A stretch of DNA of 64,000 nucleotides from Neurospora crassa OR74A (lineage: Eukaryota > Ascomycota > Sordariomycetes > Sordariales > Sordariaceae), in contig NC_026501.1 in the NCBI RefSeq assembly GCF_000182925.2, positions 2,976,001-3,040,000 on the forward strand, written 5' to 3'. Both the position numbers and the translations under genes were made by a program. Below, piece after piece: positions 12,527-21,087 of this stretch; the stretch's first letter is position 1, and each line of letters begins with the position of its first letter. The notes under the pieces are model-generated. The model had not been told where the DNA came from. It did no database searches and saw only the letters and a list, made by a program, of their open reading frames with translations.

Positions 12527-13420
12527 TGCGAACCACTTTCTTGCGACCGAGGTGACGGCAGGGGGAATTGGTGGTCGGGAAAGGCGGAAGGCTTGTCTGA
12601 GGTAGAACAGCGTGATCGTTGCTACTGCTGGTGTTGCAAAACGACAAGGGAAAGAGGGGAGAGAGAGCTTAAAAAGTGGCAGGGCCTTTGGAATTTCAAG
12701 TCGACAGCACCTCGCCCGAGTACAGTCACAAGTGAAGATGGTGGAGAGGGCAGAGTGGGACTTGCGATCGCGACCCGTCGTTGCAAGTAGTGTACATACA
12801 GGCTCGATAGTAAGTCGATCACATCATGGAGGGGTCGGAAATAATTCTTCGTGCTAAGAACCCTTGGCGGGGTCGAATGGCTGCTACTGCGTGTAAGTGG
12901 GCGAGAAGGTCGGTTTCCCCCCCCGAGTGGGTCCCTTCAATGGATGCGCCGGGTTCGGGCGCTAGCCCCGCAGTCTGCCTACCTAGGGAGGCCCTAGTAC
13001 CTCTACTTATTCGGGTACAGTTGGTTATCACAGGAGTGCAAATTGCCGCACTATCTGTACAAGAATTTTTGTTTCCACTTCTCCCGATTGATTCCCTTCT
13101 CAATTCCGGTGAACCGTCTTTTGCCTTGTTTCCTCTTTTGTTGTTGTTGTCTTGCACGAACGTTGTGTCAGGTGTGCTTCCAGCCGGCCGTTTCTCCTGC
13201 GCATCTCGAGAACAAGGCTCGTGCGTTTTGCATCTGGTTGTTTTCCAGCATTTTTTATTTTTGCATTTTTCCCTCGGCTGTGGTTTGTGCGCCCGACGAT
13301 CAATTGCCCAGTGGACGCATGGCAGGTGCACCGGCGCCGATCGCCAGCTGCAGGTGTCTGGAGCGCGCTGTAGCGTGTGCAGTTTGCAGTGCGTAACACC
13401 TAGAGGGCTCTGAAACGGGG
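12527..13420. other. Upstream region of the ADE17-type gene and U6 gene
   Basis: Divergent promoter space of about 900 bp. Open frames of up to 195 codons exist on both strands (12826-13413 + and 12819-13331 -) but they overlap each other and resemble no family, so I do not call them. The U6 TATA box lies at the right end. Confidence 0.5.
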
Positions 13421-13427
13421 TTTATAG
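13421..13427 (+). promoter_or_regulatory. TATA box of the U6 gene
   Basis: TTTATAG about 28 bp before the expected first base of U6 (13452). RNA polymerase III U6 genes commonly have a TATA element at this distance; the assignment is positional. Confidence 0.65.
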
Positions 13428-13475
13428 TGGCCAGGTTCTGCTTGCACTTTCGCCCTTCGGGGCAATTTGGTCAAT

Positions 13476-13536
13476 GTAAGTTTGCCCTTCGGTTTCGTGG
13501 TCAAGCGGTATGATGTGATGCTAATAAAACCAACAG
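13476..13536 (+). other. Intron inside U6, containing a partial copy of exon 1 and a consensus A-box
   Basis: Sixty-one nt from GTAAGT to CAACAG. GCCCTTCGG (13484-13492) and GGTCAA (13499-13504) repeat the same two blocks of exon 1 (13452-13460 and 13469-13474) in the same order and almost the same spacing. The second block reads TGGTCAAGCGG (13498-13508), which fits the Pol III A-box consensus TRGYNNARNNG at every position, whereas the exon copy misses one. This suggests the intron arose from, or absorbed, a tandem duplication of exon 1. Confidence 0.75.
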
Positions 13537-13609
13537 TTGAAACGATACAGAGAAGATTAGCATGGCCCCTGCACTAAGGATGACACGCTACTCAAAGAGA
13601 CGCTACCAA

Positions 13610-13616
13610 TTTTTTT
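13610..13616 (+). terminator. Pol III terminator of U6
   Basis: Run of seven T on the coding strand directly after the U6 3' end sequence CGCTACCAA. Confidence 0.8.
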
Positions 13617-13743
13617 GGTAAATTTTTGCTGATGCTGACCGGTACCGCTTTTTCTCCTGCCATGTCCGTCAAGGTACCCAAAAGCAATAAAAGATAGAGC
13701 TGGATTACAAGACCATTCCGTACGCCAGGGTAAGGGAGGTAGA

Positions 13744-13754
13744 GGGTTCGAATC
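13744..13754 (+). promoter_or_regulatory. Extragenic B-box downstream of U6
   Basis: GGGTTCGAATC contains a perfect B-box core (GGTTCGANTC) for TFIIIC, about 130 bp after the U6 terminator. The flanks cannot form a tRNA T-arm (TAGAG on one side does not pair with ATGTT on the other), so it is not a tRNA gene. Budding yeast SNR6 has a downstream B-block of this kind; fission yeast keeps its B-box inside the U6 intron. A T-rich stretch follows at 13770-13784. Confidence 0.6.
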
Positions 13755-13784
13755 ATGTTGGTGCCACACTTTTTAGTGTTTTTC

Positions 13785-14411
13785 CCTGAAGCTTAAATAA
13801 TTTACCAGCTTAACTGACGAGGACACCAAGACGTAGGAGCATCAGCCAAAGGTTTAAATATGTCTCTGGATGCATCCATAGCCTTTAACGCAGCGTTGGT
13901 AATATCATGTCGCTGTGGATAGATGCCAATGTTGATGCTCTTCTGTGACCTTGAAAACAACAAGTCTATATTGTAAACATGTGTTCCTTAGCGCCCTGCT
14001 GCGACCGACGAGCTGTGGCTAACCTCAAGTAGGCATGACTCACCACCAAGGTCTCACCCAACAACGTCGCCGGTATCGGTAGAGATAGAATCGTTTGAAT
14101 TTAGACACCACACAAATCACAAATCACACCAACTGGTCGTACACATCCCAGAAGTACCATCATGAATGCCATTCTACGATATGTGTTATTCATGTGTAGA
14201 CATGCAAGAACTACATGCGGATATCAAATTTACATCATATAAACTACACTTCCAATGCCTTTCAACGTCCTGTTTCCCGAACCATAAACTATGCAATGTA
14301 ACATAAGAGGAGAACCAGTAACAAATGAGAGATACAATAAAGATACAACTGCTCGCCATCAACCTGGGATCAGATTAGCAGCAGCGGGCCACTTCATGCC
14401 TCAAGAGCAGT
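13785..14411. other. Intergenic region
   Basis: Between the U6 region and the 3' end of HSP78. AT-rich in places, no coding or structured element recognised; presumably includes the HSP78 3' UTR. Confidence 0.4.
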
Positions 14412-16844
14412 CTAAGCCTCAGCCTCAGCCTCCTCGGCAGCCGGAGGCTGCTCCTGCTGCTCCGCGTAGACATTCAGTCCGCTCCTGTCCTCCTTGATTT
14501 CCACCACCGCCTTATCGCCCGACTTGATCTGTCCACGAATGATCTTATCCGCAAGCCCATTTCCAATCTCGGTGGTGATGAGCCTGTTGAGCGGCCTCGC
14601 GCCAAACTTGGGATCATATCCCCTCTCAGCCAGCCACTGGCGGACCTCTTCGGGAACGTCGAGGGTGATGCGGCGATCGTTGAGTCGCTCCTGGAGCTCC
14701 TTCAGGCGGATGTCAACAATGTCCCTGAGCGCCTCCATAGCGAGACGCTTGAAGATGATAAAGGAGTCGATGCGGTTAAGGAACTCGGGCGGGTACTGGG
14801 ATGCGACGACGTCCATGACGGCCTGCTTGACGTCTGGGTGGATGTCACCGTCTTCCGTCTCCTTGTAGGGGACCATGGGGTTGGCTCCAACCAGGATGTC
14901 GGCACCGAGGTTGGAGGTGAGCACGATGATGGTGTTCTTGAAGTCAACCTTGTGGCCCTGGGCGTCGGTCAGGTAGCCCTCATCGAGGACCTGAAGGAGC
15001 AGGGCCGAGATGTCTCTGTGCGCCTTTTCGAACTCGTCGAGAAGGATGACGGCGTAGGGCTTGCGGCGGACGGCCTCGGTCAGCTGGCCGGCGTCTTCGT
15101 AGCCGACGTAGCCGGAGGGAGCACCGATCAGGCGCGAGATGGTGTGCTTTTCTTGGAACTCGCTCATGTCAAAGCGAACAACGGCGGTCTCGGTCGAGAA
15201 GAGGAAGCCTGCGAGCTTCTTGCACAGCTCTGTCTTGCCGACGCCGGTGGGTCCGAGGAAGAAAAAGGAGGCCAGTGGGCGGTTCTCGCCGCTCAAGCCG
15301 GCTCTTTGCATTCGCACTGCGTCGGCAACCGCCTTCAGGGCCTCGTCTTGACCGCGGACAGACTCGCGGAGGATGTCTTCCATGTGAATCAGTCTCTCCG
15401 TGTGGCCGCTGGACAACTTGGAGATGGGAATGCCAGTGATCCTGGAGACGACGTTGGCAATGTCGTCAGCGGTGACCGAGTCATGGATGAGAGAGAGATC
15501 ACGGGTAGGTCTTTCGCCGTCCTTGGGTAGCTTCTTTTCCAGGTTTGGAATGACGCCAAATCTCAATTCCGAGGCCCTGGCAAAGTTTCCGGTTCGCTGT
15601 GCTTGCTCCAACTCAATGCGGGCTCTGTCGAGCTCTGCCTGGGTTTGCTTGATGCTGTCGATTTCGGCCTTTTCCTTCAGCCACCTTTCCGTCAGTACGG
15701 CGACTTCATCTTGATACTTCTTCAGGTCAGCCTCGAGCTTCTCGCGGCGCTCGACGCTGGCAACGTCCTTCTCCTTTCGTAAACTTTCCAGCTCAATCTG
15801 AATGGTCATGATCTTCTGGTCCAAGCGCTGGATATCGTCGGGCTTGCTTTCTTGCTGTAGGCGAAGCGAGCTGGCGGCTTCGTCCATCAAGTCGATGGCC
15901 TTATCGGGAAGGAAACGGTCGGTGATGTAACGGTTGGAATAGGTAGCGGCAGCAACCAGTGCTCCGTCAGTGATACGGACGCCATGGTGAACTTCATACT
16001 TCTCCTTGATACCGCGCAGAATACTAATGGTATCCTCCACTGTCGGCTCGCTGACGATGATGGGCTGGAACCGGCGAGCGAGAGCAACATCCTTCTCGAT
16101 CTGACGGTATTCAGTCATGGTGGTTGCACCACAGCACTGAAGCTCACCTCTAGAAAGAGCTGGCTTCAAGAGGTTCGACGCATCAATGGAGCCTTCGGCC
16201 TTTCCGAGGCCAAGGAGAGTATGGAGCTCATCGATGAACAGGATAACCTCTCCGTTGGCTTCTTGCACTTCGCCCAGGACCTTCTTCAGCCGCTCCTCAA
16301 AATCACCCCTAAACTTGGCTCCTGCAATAAGAGATCCGAGATCGAGACTGATGACTCTCCTGTTCTTGATACTTTCAGGCACCGCGCCCTTCACAATCTC
16401 CAGCGCAAGGCCTTCAAGAATGGCTGTCTTGCCGACACCGGCGCATCCAATGAGCACCGGGTTGTTCTTCGTTCTCCGTGACAGGATTTGGATGGTTCTC
16501 TGGATTTCCGCCGCTCTGCCGATGACCGGATCGAGCTTTCCCTCTCGTGCTTTTGCTGTTAAGTCGATACCGTATTGTTCCAATGCTGGTTTCTCGTCCT
16601 CACCCCCGAGGTTCATGCGATGGGTACCGCCTGGGGGGCGTGGTCTGCCGTTGGCATACGATCGAGTCGCTATTGTGGGAAGAAGACGAAGAGAGCTGGC
16701 TAGATGAGTGGCATTGAGTGCCGGTACGGTTACGCCCAGCGCCGGTGCCCGGGGAAACTGGCGGGTGGTTCGCGAGAGAGAGGCCCTCGACGCCTCACTG
16801 ATGCGCCGAGTGGCAGTTGATAGCAATTGGCGCCTTGTTTGCAT
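14412..16844 (-). CDS. HSP78: Mitochondrial Hsp100 disaggregase Hsp78 (ClpB type)
   Basis: AAA+ unfoldase of the mitochondrial matrix that works with mtHsp70 to resolve aggregates. It is a single 810-residue exon. The N-terminus is Arg/Ser-rich without acidic residues until after about 75, a good import signal. The ClpN domain of bacterial ClpB is missing, as in yeast Hsp78. NBD1 has Walker A GCAGVGKT (133-140), pore loop AKFRG (176-180) and Walker B ILFIDE (201-206). A coiled-coil M-domain follows (about 330-435). NBD2 has GPTGVGKT (531-538), pore loop GYVGYE (578-583) and Walker B ILLDE (600-604). The C-terminus is Glu/Ala-rich (AEEAEAEA). No clear heat-shock element with regular 5-bp spacing was found upstream. 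Confidence 0.96.
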   Translation of the reverse strand: MQTRRQLLSTATRRISEASRASLSRTTRQFPRAPALGVTVPALNATHLASSLRLLPTIATRSYANGRPRPPGGTHRMNLGGEDEKPALEQYGIDLTAKAREGKLDPVIGRAAEIQRTIQILSRRTKNNPVLIGCAGVGKTAILEGLALEIVKGAVPESIKNRRVISLDLGSLIAGAKFRGDFEERLKKVLGEVQEANGEVILFIDELHTLLGLGKAEGSIDASNLLKPALSRGELQCCGATTMTEYRQIEKDVALARRFQPIIVSEPTVEDTISILRGIKEKYEVHHGVRITDGALVAAATYSNRYITDRFLPDKAIDLMDEAASSLRLQQESKPDDIQRLDQKIMTIQIELESLRKEKDVASVERREKLEADLKKYQDEVAVLTERWLKEKAEIDSIKQTQAELDRARIELEQAQRTGNFARASELRFGVIPNLEKKLPKDGERPTRDLSLIHDSVTADDIANVVSRITGIPISKLSSGHTERLIHMEDILRESVRGQDEALKAVADAVRMQRAGLSGENRPLASFFFLGPTGVGKTELCKKLAGFLFSTETAVVRFDMSEFQEKHTISRLIGAPSGYVGYEDAGQLTEAVRRKPYAVILLDEFEKAHRDISALLLQVLDEGYLTDAQGHKVDFKNTIIVLTSNLGADILVGANPMVPYKETEDGDIHPDVKQAVMDVVASQYPPEFLNRIDSFIIFKRLAMEALRDIVDIRLKELQERLNDRRITLDVPEEVRQWLAERGYDPKFGARPLNRLITTEIGNGLADKIIRGQIKSGDKAVVEIKEDRSGLNVYAEQQEQPPAAEEAEAEA

Positions 16845-18435
16845 TTTGAGACTTGAGTACGTGTTTTATTTCAGGGGAACGACTAGTCTAAAATCCAACT
16901 TGAATCATTATAGAGTACTTTGAAACGAAGGGTATGTCTCTGGTTTATATGGCCTGACGTAGTGCCACTGACCGTTGACATGGATGGAGGTCGAAAGCTC
17001 TCGCAACTTCCAGTGGCACTGACGCCGTGAAGCTGGGGGAGAGCTTAGGTACCTACCTACATACAGGGCAGTACTTAGCTCCTTATCTTATCGGAGCTTC
17101 CATGTAGGTCCCGTCTTCACGATGGAGTCTTCGGTCAGTTCGGTGGGTTCCTGTGCCTGGTCTGTGCACTGTCTGTATTTAATGGCCAGGAAATTTTTCG
17201 CTGTGTGAAATTCTCCCCGTTTTGGTTCTTCGTGTGCAACCGCCGCGTTTGAACAGCGCCATTGTGGGAGACATCAGAGAGAATGGCTCCAAATTGCTAA
17301 AAGCTGGCAATGCCAGAAGTACGCCGCGTCGGTGTCTGTCATTAGTGTAAGTTCTAGCACCTTGTTTGATATTCTCCTTCCCTACTCCTCCGTTACCGGT
17401 ACTCCCACGCCCATCCCGTGATGATCGAATTGGTCCGTGTTACCAAGCAGACTTAAGACCTCTGCAGATGACGACGAAACCAGCATTTATGCGACTCTGA
17501 CCCTTTTGGCATCTCATTCAACTTGGAATATTGCTTCTTTTTCGCAGCTCTTGAGCTAACTCATGAATCGTAGTTGTTGTATCTTTGCGCATGCCGAGTG
17601 CTTGTCCAATGGAGCAGCCCATCTGAAGTTGGAATTTGGCAACCCTACGGAGCCTAGTGTAGTCTTTCCTCGTCACCATTACCGATTGTCCGGTGCGTTA
17701 TGGGCGGGTGGGAGTATCAAGGTGGTCCGAGAAGGTTGCTGGTTTCAACAGTTGATAGATTATATCGTGTTTGCTTAGCAATAGTTTATTGAATATTTCT
17801 TAACTGTTCAAGGGCTTAATGCTAGTAACTTTTGGACGTAGGGGCATGTAGAATGTGTGCACCATGTGCGAAGGCACTCCGATTCTTCACATGTATCTCT
17901 GAACTGGTATCGGCTTCAGGAAATGAGACGTTCGTTTCAAAGGTACGGTGGCCTGTACTGCGGCCTTTGCCCATGAGAAGAAGCATCACCCTTCAACTAC
18001 CTCTGTACGTCTTGCTTTATGAATATCCCTATTCTTGTCGCCGACGTTAGTGAATGCCCTGACTGCACGTATGCCTTGGGACACGCCGTATGCAGCTGGT
18101 TGAGAGGGAATGGGACGAAGAAAATGTTCGGATACACGTACCTCTACTGCGTATTCTGCTTCGGGTTAGGGCTGTCCGAGGACTTTTGATGCCCACCCCG
18201 CGTTCAAGTGCAGTGCTTAGACCATCTTGTAGCGCCTATCTGCCTAACAACGCTTGATATGCTAGTGGCCATAGAACGGTTTCACATCCAGACGGAACCT
18301 CGAACTTCACCCGCCTGGCTGTTCGAGAAAACGACGCGACGTGAGACGCGTCAGAAAATAGACACATAGTCAATTCCACTATCACACCTTTCAGCTTCGA
18401 ACTGTCCAAAGAGGCACTTAAGCCACGTCGAAAAC
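16845..18435. other. Divergent intergenic region between HSP78 and PSF1
   Basis: 1.6 kb between two divergent starts. Contains TACCTACCTACATAC near 17050. Short open frames only. No gene supported; should hold both promoters. Confidence 0.45.
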
Positions 18436-19210
18436 ATGCCCATGTACGGTGACTTGGGTAACAAACTGGTTTGTGCAAGCTCACTGCATCCTCCCTGGAT
18501 ACGAACACTCACACCATCACCAGGTCCAGCATGCCAAGAGGACACAGAACTTGAGCCATCTTCCACCTTATCAGACCGAGCTTGTCCGTGCAGTGGCCCG
18601 AGAAATCCGGGATCTTGACAAAGACGTCGCCAGTTTACTTGAACCTTTCCAGGGGTCATTTGATCCTTCCGCCGAACAGGCCACCGCGTGCACGCTGCTG
18701 GTCAACCACCTTTCAATGCGAAGGAACAAGCGCTGTCTGCTCGCCTATCACCGAATCCGAACAGACAAGCTCGAGGAGCTGGTGTGGAATGGAGCCGATA
18801 TCCTCGACCTTGCCGGCCAGACGACAGGAGGGCCCAAGGGCGTGACGGAGGGCAATGAAGGGGGCGGGACCACCAGCAGTCTTAGTCCCCAGGAAGAGGA
18901 TTATTTTCGACAGTTTGGAGATTTGTTGGCCCTCTACAAAGGCCAATGGACGGATATCGATCTCACAGGCAGTCTCGAACCCCCACGAGACCTTTTTATC
19001 GACGTCCGAGTGTTGAAGGATGCGGGCGAGATCCAAACCGAATATGGGTAAGCTACGCTACAGATGGAGGAATAGATGATGGCTTTGGTTCCACGCTAAC
19101 TAACGCATGTCTAAAGGGCGATCAACCTGACAAAGAACAGTCAATTCTATGTCCGGCAAGGAGATGTGGAGCGTCTGATTGTGCAGGGATATTTGCAAAA
19201 GCTGGGTTGA
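18436..19210 (+). CDS. PSF1: GINS complex subunit Psf1
   Basis: Part of the GINS tetramer of the CMG replicative helicase (with Mcm2-7 and Cdc45), needed for origin firing and fork progress in the nucleus. Exons 18436-18468, 18524-19047 and 19117-19210 give 216 residues (yeast 208, human 196). The start MPMYGDLGNKL|VQHAKRT matches the family opening MYGDLGNKL..AKR. It continues with PYQTELVRAVAREI, NHLSMRRNKRCLLAYH and LSPQEEDYFRQFGDLLALYKGQW, and ends with the short beta domain FYVRQGDVERLIVQGYLQKL, intact here. The first intron has a GTTTGT donor; the second a GTAAGC donor and CTAAC branch. An alternative start at the second Met (18442) would remove two residues. Confidence 0.95.
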
Positions 19211-19229
19211 ACAATATCGACCTGGCATC

Positions 19230-19916
19230 GATGATTTGAGACCGGAGCTTGTTGCTGCAGACCAGCAATGGAAAACTGCTATCGGCAGCGGTTGCCGACA
19301 GGTTGACAGACCCCTCGCTCTTTCCTGACCATTGACGGCGTGGCGCCTTCCGAACAGTACCGGAGAGGGAGTGACGGACTCAATGGCTTCGACCAGAAGC
19401 CATATGCAATGGTCATTGATCAGCAGCTAGATGTTGGAGGGAGCGCAAAGGACCGACTCAAAAGGGTTGCGCCGCACACACAGAGCTGACCAGTCCTTGT
19501 ACTACGACGACGGCCAAAGGTGACTTCAACCAAATATTTTGAGTCTCTGTGGGGCAAGGAGTTACCATCTACTTTTTCTCAATGGCTGGACCATTGATGA
19601 AGGTTTGAGAAGTGCTTGCATCGACAAGGGACCATGAGCCCACAACCAGACGGTAGCACAGTTTGTAAGTTGCGGGAAGGATGAGGGAAAGGTTACTTTG
19701 ACGGCCAGACCATTGATTCAGGAACCCACACGGAATTGCCGCGGTGGACGACGGCCGAACGTCGAGGCTGGAGTGACAGCCAGCAAGGGGTTTCACAAGG
19801 CCCTTCAAATTTTTTCACCAACCAGTGGCCAAGTTTTCTGGCATGGCAACACTGTGTTTGTGGCGGCTGATAACATCCTTTTTTCAGTATATTGTTTCGT
19901 TGATGGCAGATACTGA
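19230..19916 (+). pseudogene. Decayed protein-coding relic downstream of PSF1
   Basis: Runs of plausible protein sequence lie in different frames of the same strand with in-frame stops between them, in collinear order: FLTIDGVAPSEQYRRGSDG and KPYAMVIDQQLDVGGSAKDR (about 19316-19460), then YFESLWGKEL, then GWTIDEGLRSACIDKG, then TLTARPLIQEPTRNCRGGRR and SGQVFWHGNTVFVAADN (about 19695-19880). Frame changes are not placed at usable GT..AG pairs, so I read it as a dead gene rather than exons. I do not recognise the family. A fragment near 20048-20190 (NDSYWGAVFNFKKE) may be more of it. Neighbour PSF1 ends just upstream. Confidence 0.4.
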
Positions 19917-21087
19917 GAATCAACCCGAGTAAAGAGAAGAGGTACTGACTAGTCCTTGATTTGTCAAACTACAGCTAATAGGGCCCATCTGAAGAAGGCG
20001 ATAAGAACAGTCATAGGGTTATGTAAACTTTTGACCGTTATTGCCGTGTGCTCGCTGTCAGTCTGTCACACGTGGAGCTGAATGATAGTTACTGGGGTGC
20101 AGTGTTCAATTTCAAAAAAGAGAAACCAATTCGCACTGGGAAGGCTGCTTGGTGGAACAAGGATTACATCATGCAGATGACGCCTTTCCCTTCCACGGCC
20201 TCAACCCCACCATGGCCAGCTAAAACAACAGGTCCAGGCCATCCAGCAACTGCTAGGTAGTATCATTGGCTTTCAACTGATCAATTGAGACCATATCAGT
20301 TCTTGTTCAGTCTTCCTCCGGCGCTAGGTACGATAGACGCTACGACGCACGACGGGACAACATGGAAACCCCGAACCGTCGAAGCTTATGTACATACTAG
20401 TCATCAGATATCCCGCCCGACGAAGTCTTTGCAGGCGGGGCCAAAGAGTTCCGGCCGGATGCAGCATGGCGCGGTCGGTGCTTCTTGTATGTTGCTGTCG
20501 ACAAGATTGCTCCATAGAATTTTGCTTCTCACCACCGGCCTGTACTCCTCGAATCGCCTCCAGCCGAGGACGGACCTTCTACGATAGCTCGGCCTGTCGT
20601 TATTTTTCTTTTTCATCATTCCTCTTTTCCCCCAAATTATCTGAGGATATTTGTCACGTTTTCTTTTCTTCGCGGACATCTACATGGTTACATCAGGTGC
20701 TGCTTTTTTTCTACATATCTTGAATTCTTTTTCTTACCTTCCTTCTTGTCCTTCCGCTCTCCAGCCACAGGACTTTGCTTTTCTGCACTGACGTGCTTCT
20801 TTACTCGCTTCCGCATCATACTATAATCCTGTCTAGTCTGCATAACATTTCAGCTGGCAAGCAAGGCATTAGGTTGCTCGGTGCTCGTCAACTCCCCAGC
20901 GTACAGTCAGTGACGGCATATTGCACCTCTCCCACTTGTCACCCCGAAATTCTCGAAACGACCCGGCGGATACGCGACTGCCCTTGCTGCTCTGGCAAAC
21001 CTGGCATACCTACTTATCTGGCACCGACCCAACGCATACCTATACCGATAGCAGCCTGTAGGCAGTTGCGTCTCTTTGCGACCTTTC
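19917..21087. other. Intergenic region and probable 5' leader of the SulP gene
   Basis: From about 20590 the plus strand is rich in T/C tracts (TTTTTC, CTTTTC), typical of fungal promoters and leaders. No complete coding region seen. Confidence 0.4.

Larger units (their letters stand above)
13452..13616 (+). ncRNA. U6: U6 spliceosomal snRNA, interrupted by a 61-nt intron
   Basis: Catalytic snRNA of the spliceosome. Exon 1 (13452-13475) has the 5' stem-loop GCCCTTCGGGGC and then TTTGGTCAAT. Exon 2 (13537 to about 13616) carries TTGAAACGATACAGAGAAG, that is, the ACAGAGA box that pairs with the 5' splice site, then the AGCATGGCCCCTGC block (U4-pairing region and catalytic AGC triad) and AAGGATGACACGC of the internal stem-loop. 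It ends in a run of T. Joining the exons restores GGTCAATTTGAAACGATAC, as in other fungal U6 RNAs. The intron (13476-13536) has a perfect GTAAGT donor, a GCTAATA branch-like site and a CAACAG acceptor. Mature length about 104 nt, normal for U6. Introns in U6 are known from fission yeast and several other fungi. Confidence 0.93.

Noticed and set aside
12819-13413. Overlapping 170- and 195-codon open frames upstream of U6
   Set aside because: They lie on opposite strands over the same bases, have no family resemblance and run into the U6 promoter; chance frames in GC-rich DNA are likelier.
13720-13775. tRNA gene around GGTTCGAATC
   Set aside because: The bases flanking the B-box cannot pair as a T-arm and no acceptor or anticodon stem is visible; kept only as a B-box.
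17189-17213. Possible heat-shock element upstream of HSP78 (GGAAATTTTTC ... GTGAAATTC)
   Set aside because: The GAA/TTC units are spaced 7 and 4 bp apart, not the regular 5 bp of a heat-shock element.
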